This document shows, in pieces, positions 48,332 to 59,953 of a stretch of DNA of 64,000 nucleotides (positions are counted from its first letter, which is position 1; the number at the start of each line of letters is the position of its first letter). The DNA is from Oreocharis arfaki (taxonomy: Eukaryota > Chordata > Aves > Passeriformes > Paramythiidae): assembly GCA_013398015.1 (NCBI GenBank), contig VZRR01012752.1:2285777-2349776 (forward strand), in the 5' to 3' direction. The notes beneath the pieces were generated by a model. It was not told the origin of the DNA. It was given only the letters and a program-made list of their open reading frames with translations, and did not search any database. The position numbers and the translations under genes are program-made.

Positions 48332-51300
48332 GTTGCCATGAGGCAGAGCAAAATACATGTGAGTGACTGATTTGCATCTCTCAATTTTCAGGTTATTTTC
48401 TATAAGATTCTATTGTTGGTTTTACCTTGTCTATGCTGCCCTGGATTAACAATGAAATAAATACGAGGTCTATATGATCAGTTAAATACAAAGCTATAAA
48501 CCCTACAGAAAGCATCAGAAAGTTGAAAGTGTATTTTCAAATATAAAGGTTGCAAAAAATGGGAAGTCATGTGTCCTATCAAGAGTTTGTTCAGAAACCA
48601 CCAGACCTTTCTTAATGAGGAGCACCACATATTTCTGCTATAATCCATTATATTGGCAGCAGATAAGGCATATGTAAGAGGCTGAAAAATTGTTATCAAC
48701 ATAGTTTAATTGAAAATAAACAGTGAAAATGTATAGCTTGTTACACACCAAGTGAAAAGTCATTATTGGAAGCATCTCAGGGATGTGCACCCATATCCCT
48801 GTGTTTGTTCCCTATGAGTGCTACGAAACTTTAGGATATGTAGCCACTAATATGGAGAAGATTCATCAGCTCATGGCAGAGAGAACTCAAATTTTTTGGG
48901 TACTTATATATAGCTATTTTCTTCATTCCATTGCTCTCAATGCTAATCATCTTGGTGAGGATAACCTTCCAAATTAAAGTTACATTTAAAAGGAATTTTT
49001 TTGATTAAGAGTCAATGAAAGTATTTGGTTGGCCCCATAAAGATGTCTATCTTCTGGTGAAATCAATCCGTAAGTAAGCTACACCAGGAGCTCACACACA
49101 TAGCTCATAATATCTTTTGTAGTATGAAATAGCCTAGGGCATCCAAGATTCACACAGGGCTGGTGGCTGTGGCAGAGAACTTGAACAAGGCATGTGCCCT
49201 CTGGAACTGCAGATGGAGACCAGCTGCTGCATCTGAGAGCACCACAAATAGCCAGAGAACTCTGCTAGCGGTCATTGAACTAGACCAAGGTTAAGAGTTT
49301 GGAGCTGAATCCCATCTTTAGTGGGTGGCAATTTTATGGGACAGTATCACATAATCACAACTTGACCTCTTCATAAGAGCCAGGTTGTCTCCTCAGAGTG
49401 TCAAGAAGATTGCTATCAAAAGTGCAAATTGCCAGACAATCACTGGAGTTTTAAAAAGTTATGAAAATCTTCCAAAAACTCCCCAGGAGATGGAGAAAGT
49501 TTGATGAAATTTCTGTTAGAAATTAAATCTGTTAGACTTATATCTAACTTCATCTAAAAATAGTAGAATTGCCCCCATGCTCCAAAAACTGTTTAAGCGA
49601 AGTTTTATTGTGGCAATGTATTTTGTTTTTATCCACCATTGAAATGGAGTGGGTAGTTATCTTGTTAGCTTGAGTGAAGCATTTATGGTACTAAGCCTTA
49701 TAAAATTTTGTTTAATAAGGAATCTTTGCAGTTTTTTAACTTCAGGCAAATGAGAATATCACTATAGTATATAAGATTAAGTTTCAATTACTGTTAATGT
49801 ATTTGGATTCTTTAAAATGCAGGGTGAAATTACTTCTGAAGCCATGGAATTCAGAATGTTGAGAACCTGGCTGTGGTAAGGAATTTAGTATCCTCTGAGA
49901 TATTAAATGAAAACTAAAATTTGGTCTGAAATAGAATTCATTTGGTCAGAGTTGCCATCAGGACAATTACTGTCTGTTGACTCCCATGCAGAAGTTGCAG
50001 AAAAACATGGTGGGATCCACTCCAGTGCTAACCTCTCTCAGTATCTCTGCACGTGGCAGAGAGTGCTCTGGATGTGATGGGGAAGTGAATGTAAGGAAAA
50101 AAATTGTGTGAAATGGTTGACTTTGAATGTATGGATTTTTAGAGATATATAAAGCTTGAGGGCTTAGCCGCCTACTTCTGCTTTCCAAAGGATAGGCCAC
50201 ACAACCCACTTTAGCTGTCTAGATCACCTAGAGGTTTGTAGAGAGATACTGCCCATGAAAACTGGCCCTGGATACCACACAGGGATAGTAAAAAACCCTG
50301 GAGAGATCAGAAGCCTTCTTACCCTCTCTGTAACTTTGGTTTCTGTTCCAGGCTAAAAATAATTTGCCTTTCCACACAGCTGCCCGAGTGGGCTGTACTC
50401 CTGTCGTTTTAAGGCTGCCTGATAGCTGTGCTTATGCCATTTTTTATGATAGACCAATGATATTAAAGCAGTGCTCCAGGAAGGGATAACCTGGGTGTCC
50501 AATCTCCTTCAGATGAAGAGGGCTCATATCCATATTCCCAGAGATTGCCCCATAGAGGACATCACAGACCCTTCAGTCTGCATTACAGACCCCTTCAGGG
50601 GTGCAGTGGGAGGGAAAGATGATAAGAGTATTTGCCTGGCCAGGCCTCAGCTTGGCATGCTAGGTACACACGGTTAAAAGAAAAACAGTCAAGAAAGAGC
50701 ATAACTGCAAGATTTCTGTTCAAATAACAGGGCCTGCGTTTCTGCTCCCTCGCCCCTGGGTGCTTGCTCCAGCTGAAAGCCTGTTGTGCGTAACTTGTGC
50801 AGTGATAGCAGCTTCTCTGAGGTTCCAAGTTAGCATGGGCAGAGCGTAACTCCAGTGCCTGGGAAGCTTTCAGGTTAGCCGCAAGGTGCCTATTGATTTT
50901 GAGCTGACAGGCACTACGCAGTGCTGCACTGCTGTCAGGGCAGAGATGCGTAAATTGCATTTAAATACAGTGGTAGCCAGGGCTGTAAAGGTGTGCACCT
51001 AATTCTTTGTCATCAAAACTTGGTGTCATAGAAATCTTTTACACCAGCATTTACTTTAATAGCAAAAAAAACAAACAACAGCAAGAGAGATCTTGCTAGA
51101 TCTAGTGCACGTAAACCAGCAGAAACAAAGAGAGTCATGCAGTTTACTGCCTGGCAGGAAGAGACCACACTGCAAACACTGTTTGCAAATATGGAACAAA
51201 GTGAAGTACAAAGGAGCATATAAATGAAGCCAAAGCAGTATCACTGAACACTGTATTAATTAATCACTCCCAGTATTAACTACTCTTATTAACAAATTTC

Positions 51301-52885
51301 AAATTTTTTAAGAGTTCTCTAAGGAAACAACATCATGGCAACACCACAGAGCCACAAGGGCATTATATACATTAGATAAGGTGATGCAGATATCATGAGT
51401 CTCACACAGGTGCCTCAGTCATGCTGATATACTGATCACAGTATGAGGAAAAAGCCAGCTAAGTGGGATCCAAGTTCAGACAGTATCTTTCACTCAAGCC
51501 AGTTATCATAATGCAAATCTGCCACAAAGGCTGCTTAAAATACATGGTAAGAACGCTATCAGTTTGTTAGAAACTTGGGAATAGGAGGCTAGTTTTTCAA
51601 CAAAGCATCAGTATATGACACAATGTACAGAAAGCATGTATTAGATCCTTTAGGACAAAAAAATACTGTTCCACAGTGCAGAACAGAGAAGCTGCCTTTC
51701 TCCAATGTGGGGAAGTGTTGCTACATTCATCATTGGCTTCATTTCTTTCCCTTGTCAGCAGCAACTACATCTGTCTTAGCAACTCAGGATATTATTAGGT
51801 AAACTATGAACATCCTCAGAGGCTGTAGGCTCTCAGGGCATCAATATATCTGTCACTTTTCAAAATCATCCATTACATGTATAGAACTGACTCTTCTCAG
51901 CGTCACAGCAGGGAACTTGACAGCAGCTGCTCAGTGCTGGCAGCACAGTTCCCACTGCACAAGTCACTGCAGGTCAACTTACCAACTCAGTGGGGCAACT
52001 CACCTTTCCCAGCCACCAGAGCTGCTGCTGCCAAAGCCCTCCCTAACTCTGGCTCCATGTAACTCCAATGAGATGGTGATGTTGCCCAGGGTCTCATGTT
52101 TTCTCCAAGGGGTAAAATATAAAGCAGCAACTGGTGCCGTAAAGGCGCAGGCAGGCAGGACTGTGTGCCCACCACAGCTCAGATGCAGCCAAGTATGGCA
52201 ATAGGTACCCTCAGCTCCTTACCACTCACTCACAAGCAGCTTCCTCACAACAGCCCCATCACTCAGACATGCTTTAAATGCCTAAGGACATTCGTCTTAG
52301 CACCTGCAGCACCAAAAGAAGCTAAAGGGACAATTTGCAGTCCATCCTTGGGAACCTGCTGAGGGCAGTGCGCTACACACAGCAAGGATCCTCCTCATCC
52401 TGCCTGGTCTTTCTGCTGTGGCTGCTGTGGGTTACCTGCAGCTCCCTACAGCTTTGCAGTCCACCAGCTCCGTGGCCAGGCCCCAGCTCCCTGGAGAAAG
52501 AGCTGGGGTCTGGCTGTGGAGGTCATCGTGGTGATGACTGTGCTGAGCAAACCACTGCTACAGTCCGACTGCAGAGTAGGTGACATGGAGAGAGAGCTCC
52601 CTTTCTTTGGAGAGTCTGCCATTGCAGAAAATGTTTTGTGACAAGTACCTTGTCTGCAAGGGCTGGCTGATCTGCTTGCTGTCAGAAGGCTGTTGGGGTG
52701 TCTCTGGAGGCATATGCACAATGATAGTGGCAAACAGCATGCATATTCCCCCTTTAGGCAGTTTCCTTGCCAGTGAAGATCATTACAGACAGCATTTACT
52801 GCTCTTAGTAAACCGGGAAATTGACATCAATTAAAAGTTTAGATTTTCAAAGGAGTATTGGGCTCCTAAATGGTTCCTTGTTGCA
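48332..52885. other. Non-coding stretch, GC rising to the right
   Basis: AT-rich up to about 50.3 kb, then GC-richer from about 51.8 kb. Frames such as 50595-50960 minus (121 codons), 51806-52204 plus (132 codons) and 52446-52733 minus (95 codons) show no recognisable domain. The segment 52826-52872 (TAGATTTTCAAAGGAGTATT, GGGCTCCTAAATG) resembles a short phrase of old amniote repeats. Confidence 0.5.
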
Positions 52886-52891
52886 GTGCCA
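52886..52891 (+). repeat. Candidate target-site duplication, left copy (GTGCCA)
   Basis: GTGCCA here matches GTGCCA at 53403-53408, on the other side of the solo LTR. A 6-bp duplication is typical of class II (ERVK-like) insertions. Two bases (GG) separate this copy from the LTR's TG terminus, so the match is good but not perfectly abutting. Confidence 0.55.
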
Positions 52892-52893
52892 GG

Positions 52894-53402
52894 TGTTGCT
52901 TAGCTGCTGCAGCTTTCCCTGGGAGTGCAGCAGGGGCTTCTTGGGACAAGGCAGGGATTCTCTGCCCTCCTGCAGTCCATCTCGGACTCCCCGCACCGCT
53001 GCTCCGGCTGCCAGCCTGCAACTTCAGTGATGGCAAAGGAGGTGAGAAGGCTCTCCTCATGGCACTGCAAAGGTCTTTATTCCATGCTGCCTCCCCAAAG
53101 CCTGGGGCCAGCACACGGGCTGGCCCCCAAAGGCAGAGGAGAGGAGCTGTTGGCAGGCTGCTCCCAGGGGCAGAGAGAGAGAGACAGAGAGAGTTACATG
53201 GCCTGGAGCCTCAGTTTACCCGGGTACCAGGGGGGCGGGGAGAGCACATGGGCAAATGGTTTCAGGGCACAGGGGTGGTACATGGGCGGAGTTGGGATAC
53301 AGGAACCAATAGAGAGAACTCGAGGAGTGGCCAGGACTAGGGGTAGGGGAAGGAGAGAGACCCCATGGAGAGGGCAGGAAGTGATCAGTAAGAGGGGGTA
53401 CA
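52894..53402 (-). mobile_element. Solo ERV LTR, minus orientation (class II-like by TSD length)
   Basis: On its own strand the LTR begins TGTACCCCCTCTTACTGATC and ends AGCAGCTAAGCAACA, so it has TG...CA ends over 509 bp. In order it holds a U3-like part with TCTATTGGTTCC (an inverted CCAAT context) and a GC box-like CCCCGCCCC. These are followed by the polyadenylation signal AATAAA (inverted at 53076-53081) and a GC-rich U5-like end. The flanks carry GTGCCA on both sides. No retroviral genes adjoin it, so recombination between two LTRs probably removed the interior. The longest open frame of the window (192 codons, 52925-53503 plus) and the 156-codon frame at 52870-53340 are accidents of this GC-rich LTR read on the wrong strand. 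Confidence 0.8.
53076..53081 (-). promoter_or_regulatory. LTR polyadenylation signal (AATAAA, minus strand)
   Basis: TTTATT on the plus strand within GGTCTTTATTCC. On the LTR strand it reads GGAATAAAGACC, the usual context of a retroviral R-region signal, about 180 bp from the LTR 3' end. Confidence 0.6.
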
Positions 53403-53408
53403 GTGCCA
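53403..53408 (+). repeat. Candidate target-site duplication, right copy (GTGCCA)
   Basis: Directly abuts the TACA end of the minus-strand LTR and matches 52886-52891. Confidence 0.55.
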
Positions 53409-56400
53409 CAGTTTCTGTAGATATACACCATGCAGCTGGTGAAGGAAAGGAGTCTGCAATGTTTTCCAAACCTGGAGAAGGCTCCAAGTACCAATATACT
53501 TGATAAGAAAATCTTTGCCTTCTTGTCAGTCAGGCTGACTCCATAATGCTTATTGGATTGTACAGTGGGAACATTACAGGAGAATAAGAAGCATCTTCAA
53601 TGACTTGACTGGTTTTTGTATATATGAATTCTTTCAAAACCTAATCTGGCTTCTCACACTAGACTAGTAGACACAGTGTTGCCAAAGGTGTTATGAACTT
53701 TACTGCTAAATATGATGATATTAAATAAGCAATAAGCATAAAATGCATATGTAGGAAGGCAAATTGAGACCTGATATTATCCCACTGATTCTTTTGTATT
53801 CATAGGAAAACATGAATTTGCACTCATATGCAAACAGTGGCAATGAGGTGAAAGCTGCAATGGTTCTCTGTTGTGCGGTAAAGAGGCTGTCATGGGCAAG
53901 ATGAGATTCTCTAAATGACTGGACTGTCTGTTATGATGGCTGCAGAACTGAAACTTAGTTTCCTATTTTTTTTTTTCTTTTGTCACTGGACCTCATCTTG
54001 TTCTCAGCCATGCTGGTGTAGAACAGTATTATTTGAGCCATATTAGAGTATAAAACTAGCACAAGTAAAAAGAGTGAGATTTCTTGCCTACACAAAGTAC
54101 ATATTATCAATAGATACTAGAAGTAAGGAAAACAAGAGGTGTTAAAAGATAAATTTGAAATTCAGATACACATTTGAAAATTATTCATTACTACATTCAG
54201 TATAAAATATTGAAAATATAATTATGCTTCCTGAACACTAAGACCAAAAGATATTTCAGCTGTCTATGACAACCGGGACACAGAGCTCACTTACTAAAAT
54301 TACCTTGCTATCTTGTACCTTTTGCATAGCAAGACATTTATATTGTTGAAATACACACAGCAGGCATGCATTAATTATTCTGTTGATTGTTATTAATACT
54401 GATAGACTGGTTGCTGAGCTGGATTAGCTCACATTCTTATCAGCAGGAACTGCTCTAAAAAAGTAACGAAATACGAACTAGTAAACTTGCATCTGATTTA
54501 ATCCTGGATGGGGTGCTTGAAATTAGAGACATCCCAGAAATCTCTGTTTATCAGGATCAGCCTTGTGCAATGTCCTTCAGATTCTTTCCTTGTGCTAATC
54601 CATAGTTCTGAAATCAATCCATATGCATTTCAGTAAAATGTTGTTGGTTTAATTAATAATTTTTTAAAAATTTAATTATGGTCAATTTCTAAATGAGGAC
54701 TTACAGAATTTAACTTTTCTAAATTCAGGTAATCCCACAGAAAATCAATTAAATTTATGGTCTCCTCATTTCCCTTATATTTTCAGGCATGTTCTTCCCT
54801 AGTTTTCCCCACAAATTAGTACAAAGTCTTTGTAGAATCTTCTTCCAACAGTTGCATTAGTGCAGATGAAGTAAAACTTTGGTTAGATCAGCATTGTCAC
54901 GAAATGGTCATCTGTGTCAGCAAAAGGTTCTCCCTGGGTGGGCACATGCACAGATGGTATTAACCACTTTCCTTCATAAAACTGTGGATTTTACTGTTTA
55001 TTTTGTGTAGTAAAAAGACAATTTGGGTATTAATAAGAGATTTCACAGCAATAACAGCACGCTTGTCTTGACTTCCAGAGCCAGAGATATACAATATGCT
55101 GAGGGTGAGAAACCAGACTTCAGTGAATTATTTCATACGGTCACTTTTTCAAATTCAGAAGCTGATGGAAACTGACTGCTCAAAATGTCCTCAAATCTGG
55201 TGTTTCAGACCTTTATAGCAGACCATAGCCCAGACTGAAATGTGTAATTGACTGTACCGCAGATTGCATCCACCAAAAAATAAATCTAAATAACACAGTC
55301 CTAAAATTATCCAACCTGGATAGAACCATGTTCATAACTTTTAGAGGCCTACATTTTTATAAAACTTACCAAGTAAATAGTGATATGTAAGTACAACCTT
55401 TCTCAACCTCTTGATCTAAAGTCAACTTTAAATGTTGTGATGTCTTTAGAAAAATGAGTGTTATACCCACATTTATATTCCTTCTTTGAGATGATACACC
55501 ACCAGGGAGTATGTTATCATTCGAAACTTCCCTGTTTTCAGTGCCTCCTTGCAAACACCCCAAAAGAGTGCTGGTATAATCATGCATTCAGACAGGTCTA
55601 CAGCTGCAATACATAGAGATAAAAAATCTTCCTCGTCCTAGCACATTTTACAGGTGTCCAAAGATGCTACTGTATTTAATTGTTTTATGCTTGGTGATAG
55701 GATCAGTTTTGCTAGTCAGTTTGGTTAATTTGGTTAAAGATCATGTGGAGTATTCTCTGTCCTGCTGCACAGCATTGTAGAGTACATTGCCCTTTTGCAC
55801 TTACTGTAATGACTTCCTTGCTCACCTCAGCTTTTCCTTAGATGCTGCCTAGGCTTACTCCTAGTGTCCACAGCTAAATAAAAGAGGACTGAGAGCTGAT
55901 AGGGCGCTCGCTGTAATAATGTGGGACTGTCTTGCATCAGCAATGCTCTGTCTAAGACTCCCCTACAGTAAATATGTCTCAGATAGAGAGAGTAGATGTG
56001 AGCAAAAACTGAGCTGGGAAGAGAGCTAACAAACTGAGTTGTCGGGGCACCCCTCCCTCGTTTGTCAATCTAGAGTTACAAATCAATGACATTTATAGGC
56101 CTGCATAGGGTATTGTGCTATTTTTGTATTGATACACTATCATGTGCAACCAACCTAAAAAGGTTGTTACGGTGTCTAATCAGCGGGCTAAACATGTGTT
56201 AACTTCCAGGATCTCTTATGCTGGGTATGGGTGCATTTTAAAGTGACTCATACAGACATACTAAAACATGTCAGGTTTGTATCAAAACAGAGGCAGACGC
56301 TGCTACAGAGAATGAGGGAGACATCTGTATTGGTTTTACCTGTCTCAGTTTATGTGCTTGATACCTTTTTTGTTTGGGTGCATGAATTTAAATGTGGAGC

Positions 56401-56494
56401 ATCTCCTAGGAGGAGCATTTCCTTTACTCGAATAGAAGTTATTGAACTCACTACAAGGATAAATGGGTGAAATTAAAGGACCTCTGATATATGT
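53409..56494. other. AT-rich non-coding stretch
   Basis: No recognised repeat or exon. AT-rich TTAATTAATAATTTTTTAAA near 54650-54669. The frames at 55366-55587 minus and 56231-56470 plus have no domain. Confidence 0.55.
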
Positions 56495-56552
56495 AAGATG
56501 GGGATAGTGCTTCTAATGGTCCCTTCTGGGCTTAAACTTTATGAATCTATGT
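56495..56552 (+). mobile_element. Old CR1-type 3' tail
   Basis: TTCTAATGGTCCCTTCTGGG followed by CTTAAACTTTATGAATCTATG matches the tail of older amniote CR1 families ('ggtcccttctggccttaaactctatgaatctatg'). The body upstream is not recognisable, so only the last 60 bp can be claimed. This tail type differs from the ATTCTATGATTCTATG tail at 25.2, 32.2 and 48.3 kb. Confidence 0.78.
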
Positions 56553-57192
56553 TTCATTTCCTGCTTGCTGAGTGATAGAGATAAGATATCTCCAGGGCAA
56601 ATACCAAGAGTCCTTCAGATAACAATGGGTAGGCTATTAATCTCAAAGTGCCTACCTGCCTGGTTCAGGCTGAGGTTAACAAGTTTATTGTCCCACTTCT
56701 ATGGCTTGAGATCAGAGGACACTTATCTGTTTAAAAATCTTTCTAGAGGGGAGAAATGGAGAGCAAAGAGACCTGCGGGAAAGCAATGTGGGGGGACAAG
56801 GAAACCAGAGGAAGGCAAAATGGGGTTACTGTGAGACAGTAACTGTAAGAGATCATTCAAAACATCATCAGAAGCCTAGCTGAAGAAACCATAATAAAAC
56901 TTAGAAAATAAACTCAGATGAGGGTAAACCTCAGTGCTAGTTTAATTGTGTTCCCCACTTAGTTAAACCAGCAGAGAAAAAGCACTAAACTGTGCTCTAG
57001 AAGGCTGTTTGGGATCACTGTTGGCAGCTGCTGCTGGCAGCTTTGAAAGGATGATTACCTCCTGAGACCAAGCCCACTAAGATCAGTCAGAAATCAGAAA
57101 CCAGCACCAGTAAAAGAGGCTTTGGAACAGTCAGTGCAGGAGTGACTGAACTGCAGGGTTTTGGTGAGGACCCACAGAGCGTGTGACCCACG

Positions 57193-57221
57193 GAGTGTCT
57201 CAATCTGTGCTTGAGACACTC
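57193..57221. repeat. Perfect 11-bp inverted repeat with 7-nt loop
   Basis: GAGTGTCTCAA, loop TCTGTGC, then TTGAGACACTC. The arms are exact reverse complements. Outward pairing stops at once (G/A, C/A, A/A), so this is a short hairpin rather than a typical 60-80 nt microRNA precursor. Confidence 0.92.
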
Positions 57222-59925
57222 AAAGGCTGTAAAGAACATACAGATACATGTTTTAGCCATGCTTTCCCAAGTCACAGTGCATGGCTGATCAACATGTTCA
57301 GAGCCTTCCTAACCTGTTCCCTGCCACTGTGACTCACAATGCTTTGCGACTCACTGGGTCCTCCTGCTTAGCAGCACACCTTCTGTTTCCGACTCCTATG
57401 TCCATTTGAAATGACTAAGATACTTGCTACCACAGCTAAGGCATAAATGTGGAAATCAGGAGGCGAGGTTCAGTCTGCATCTTTGCCAGAAGAGTGTCCG
57501 TGACCTGGTGTGATGTATGCTACCAAGATCCTGGCTCCTCATAAACAGAAACATATTTGTAATACTCAAGTTAAATATCAAAGATCTATAGGATATCCAA
57601 GGTGTGTAGACTAGCTAACGTACATACTGATCATGCTTCACTGCAGTAACATGGCATTCAGCATAAATTATACATTTTGCCCTAGACTCTGCCTTGTTGT
57701 AGCTGCTGATCAAACCCACTGGTCTCAGGACATATTAATTTTTCTATCTTATTTAAGCCTGGTTAAGCTACCATCATCTTTTCCTCATAGCAACAACATA
57801 TTCCAACAGAAACCAGCCCTTACCCCCCTGATTTCACATGTGTCTCTCATAGTCCCCTGGGTGATCTTTACAGGCAATATCCTCTCTTCCTGATTTGTTT
57901 TTGCTTCTTATGAGTTTATGTCTCTTCCAATGAAGAACTGCACAAGTCCTATGCTATCTTCTTTAACATCATCAGTGACCAATTCTGCAATTATTTTGGT
58001 GTTTGTCCATTACTCTATTAATTTATTTCATCCAGAGCCATTCCACATTCCCACTCCTTCTGTTGTTCCTTAGGATATAGCAATGAGATGTAGCCTCAAA
58101 AGTACAACCTCAACAGCCTTCATATGGTCATGGCAGTTTCTTTCCTCATGGTATTCAGGAGCCCTGATCCCTTAAAAGAGTGTAAGGTAGGGAATAGCTG
58201 CATTTTTTTCAGCAATAACACTTTTAATAGTATTTGCAGGGATGCCTGTCAAGCTGGGTTATACTGATATGTCAGAAGCTCTGTTATGATAGCAGGCTGT
58301 GGATATTTCAGTTCAAAGGTTGCAATATCCTGCCAAAATAAAGAGAGATAAACTTACGTTATATATGGAGTGTATTAAAACAATCTATCTGTAAAAGGGA
58401 ATGGAGGCAGAGAGGACATTATATAAGTTCTGTCAAATTATATGAACTTTGGTTTAACCCTTGGCAGCACTGTGCAAGAGTCAGGGACTGCCTGGAGGAG
58501 GTACCGAGGCCAACTGGGGCAGCTCCTTGGCTCCTTGCTTCTCTTCAGCTTTGTGTCGCTCCCTCCACAGTCCCATCCTTCGGGTTCTGGTTATGTCCCT
58601 ACACAAGGCTGATGCTAATAATCCGCTTAAATGGCAACACTAAAAAAAGCATAGCAGATGCCTATCCTGTGTCATATGCTAGATTAAGTGCTCTGTTGCT
58701 GTTGCCTAGGACATACTGATGGTCTCAAGAGTGGCAGTGGGAAGTTTAGAAACGCCACTATGGGGGCCAGTATCAGATCTGTCAAACCTTCTGGACCCGA
58801 AGAAGAAGTATCAAGTTTTGATGGTTTTTTGTCAGCGCACCAAGCATTTCCACAGATGATTCATTTGTATGAGTAGTGCGAGCCAAAATTAAGTTCAAAT
58901 TCTGCACTTATACCAATAAAGAATGTAGGAGGTTGTGGATTTTTTAGCATCCTGACTAAGTGATGTCTTATGTAGTTTGGAAAGGATGCATTTATAAGTG
59001 CTTAAAGTAGCTCTTATTTCTTTTAGCTACAACCTATCCCTAAATCACCACTCTCCCCTGAGGTGTTCAGCCCTGCCCCAGCTTCTTCAAGTGCAAGTGT
59101 CAGCTGTTACGCCCAGAGAGCGAGGGAAATGAGACAGAACCGTGTTACTTATATAATCAGTTGTCACAGATATTGAATATTGTGTTTTACACCTCTCAAT
59201 ATATCCATAATCCCACATATTTATACAAGGAAAAAATGTGAAGAATTTTGAATAATTGCAGTATGGAAGCAAATTTTCCTGAGTTCGCAAATAAATAATT
59301 AGAAAAAATGTTGATTTAAGGCGCTAAAATATCTGCTTTCAATTGTCAACTCAGTTCTAAATGTATCTTCCAAGCCACCAAGTGAGTAAGCAAACAGTGC
59401 TGTTGGTGCAGGATTCGTCACTGTGTTGGGATGTGTTTCTGCACATGCCTTGTGGATAGATTTCTGTGGGTTGAGATAAACTGCATGTTTCTGAATGCTC
59501 TTCAGCATGAGTATGTGGAAGTGAGTGAATGTTTTGGGGTCTTCTTGTGTCTTTGCCCAAAGAGCTTGGGACTAATCTCTAAAACTGTTTTTGTCACGGT
59601 GCATGACATTATATACATCTCTATGGCTTAATGAGTGAACCTTAATTTACTTATGCCTGTTTTGGCCCATAGCCAATGACTTTCAGATAATAGGGCACCT
59701 GACAGTGGAAGGCTCTCTCTGTGAATGTAGCTGTGGAGTTCACAATCTCAGCCATGTTTTTGCCTTTACCTGGGGAACCTGATCTCTTTACATTACTCAA
59801 TGACTCCCAAGAATGTATGCAAGAACCATCTTTTCGTATGAAAGGAGCGTAGCACAAGATTCACCAGGCCATCCTTTATCACAGTAAAATCTGTCATAGT
59901 TATTTCGTCAGCTTTTCTGTGACTC

Positions 59926-59953
59926 ATTCCTTCAAAGGAATTCCTTCAAAGGG
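59926..59953 (+). repeat. 14-bp tandem duplication
   Basis: ATTCCTTCAAAGGA is followed at once by ATTCCTTCAAAGGG. It falls at the end of the 120-codon minus frame. Confidence 0.9.

Noticed and set aside
51806..52204. 132-codon plus frame
   Set aside because: Overlapping frames on both strands in the same GC-richer patch, no recognisable motif and no upstream context; best explained by composition.
52925..53503. 192-codon plus-strand frame, the longest in the window
   Set aside because: It lies almost wholly in a minus-strand solo LTR with recognisable ends and polyadenylation signal. Low stop density comes from the GC-rich LTR, and other phases are open too (52870-53340 plus, 53194-53487 minus).
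57193..57221. Hairpin as a microRNA precursor
   Set aside because: The stem is only 11 bp and pairing does not extend outward, too short for a standard precursor.
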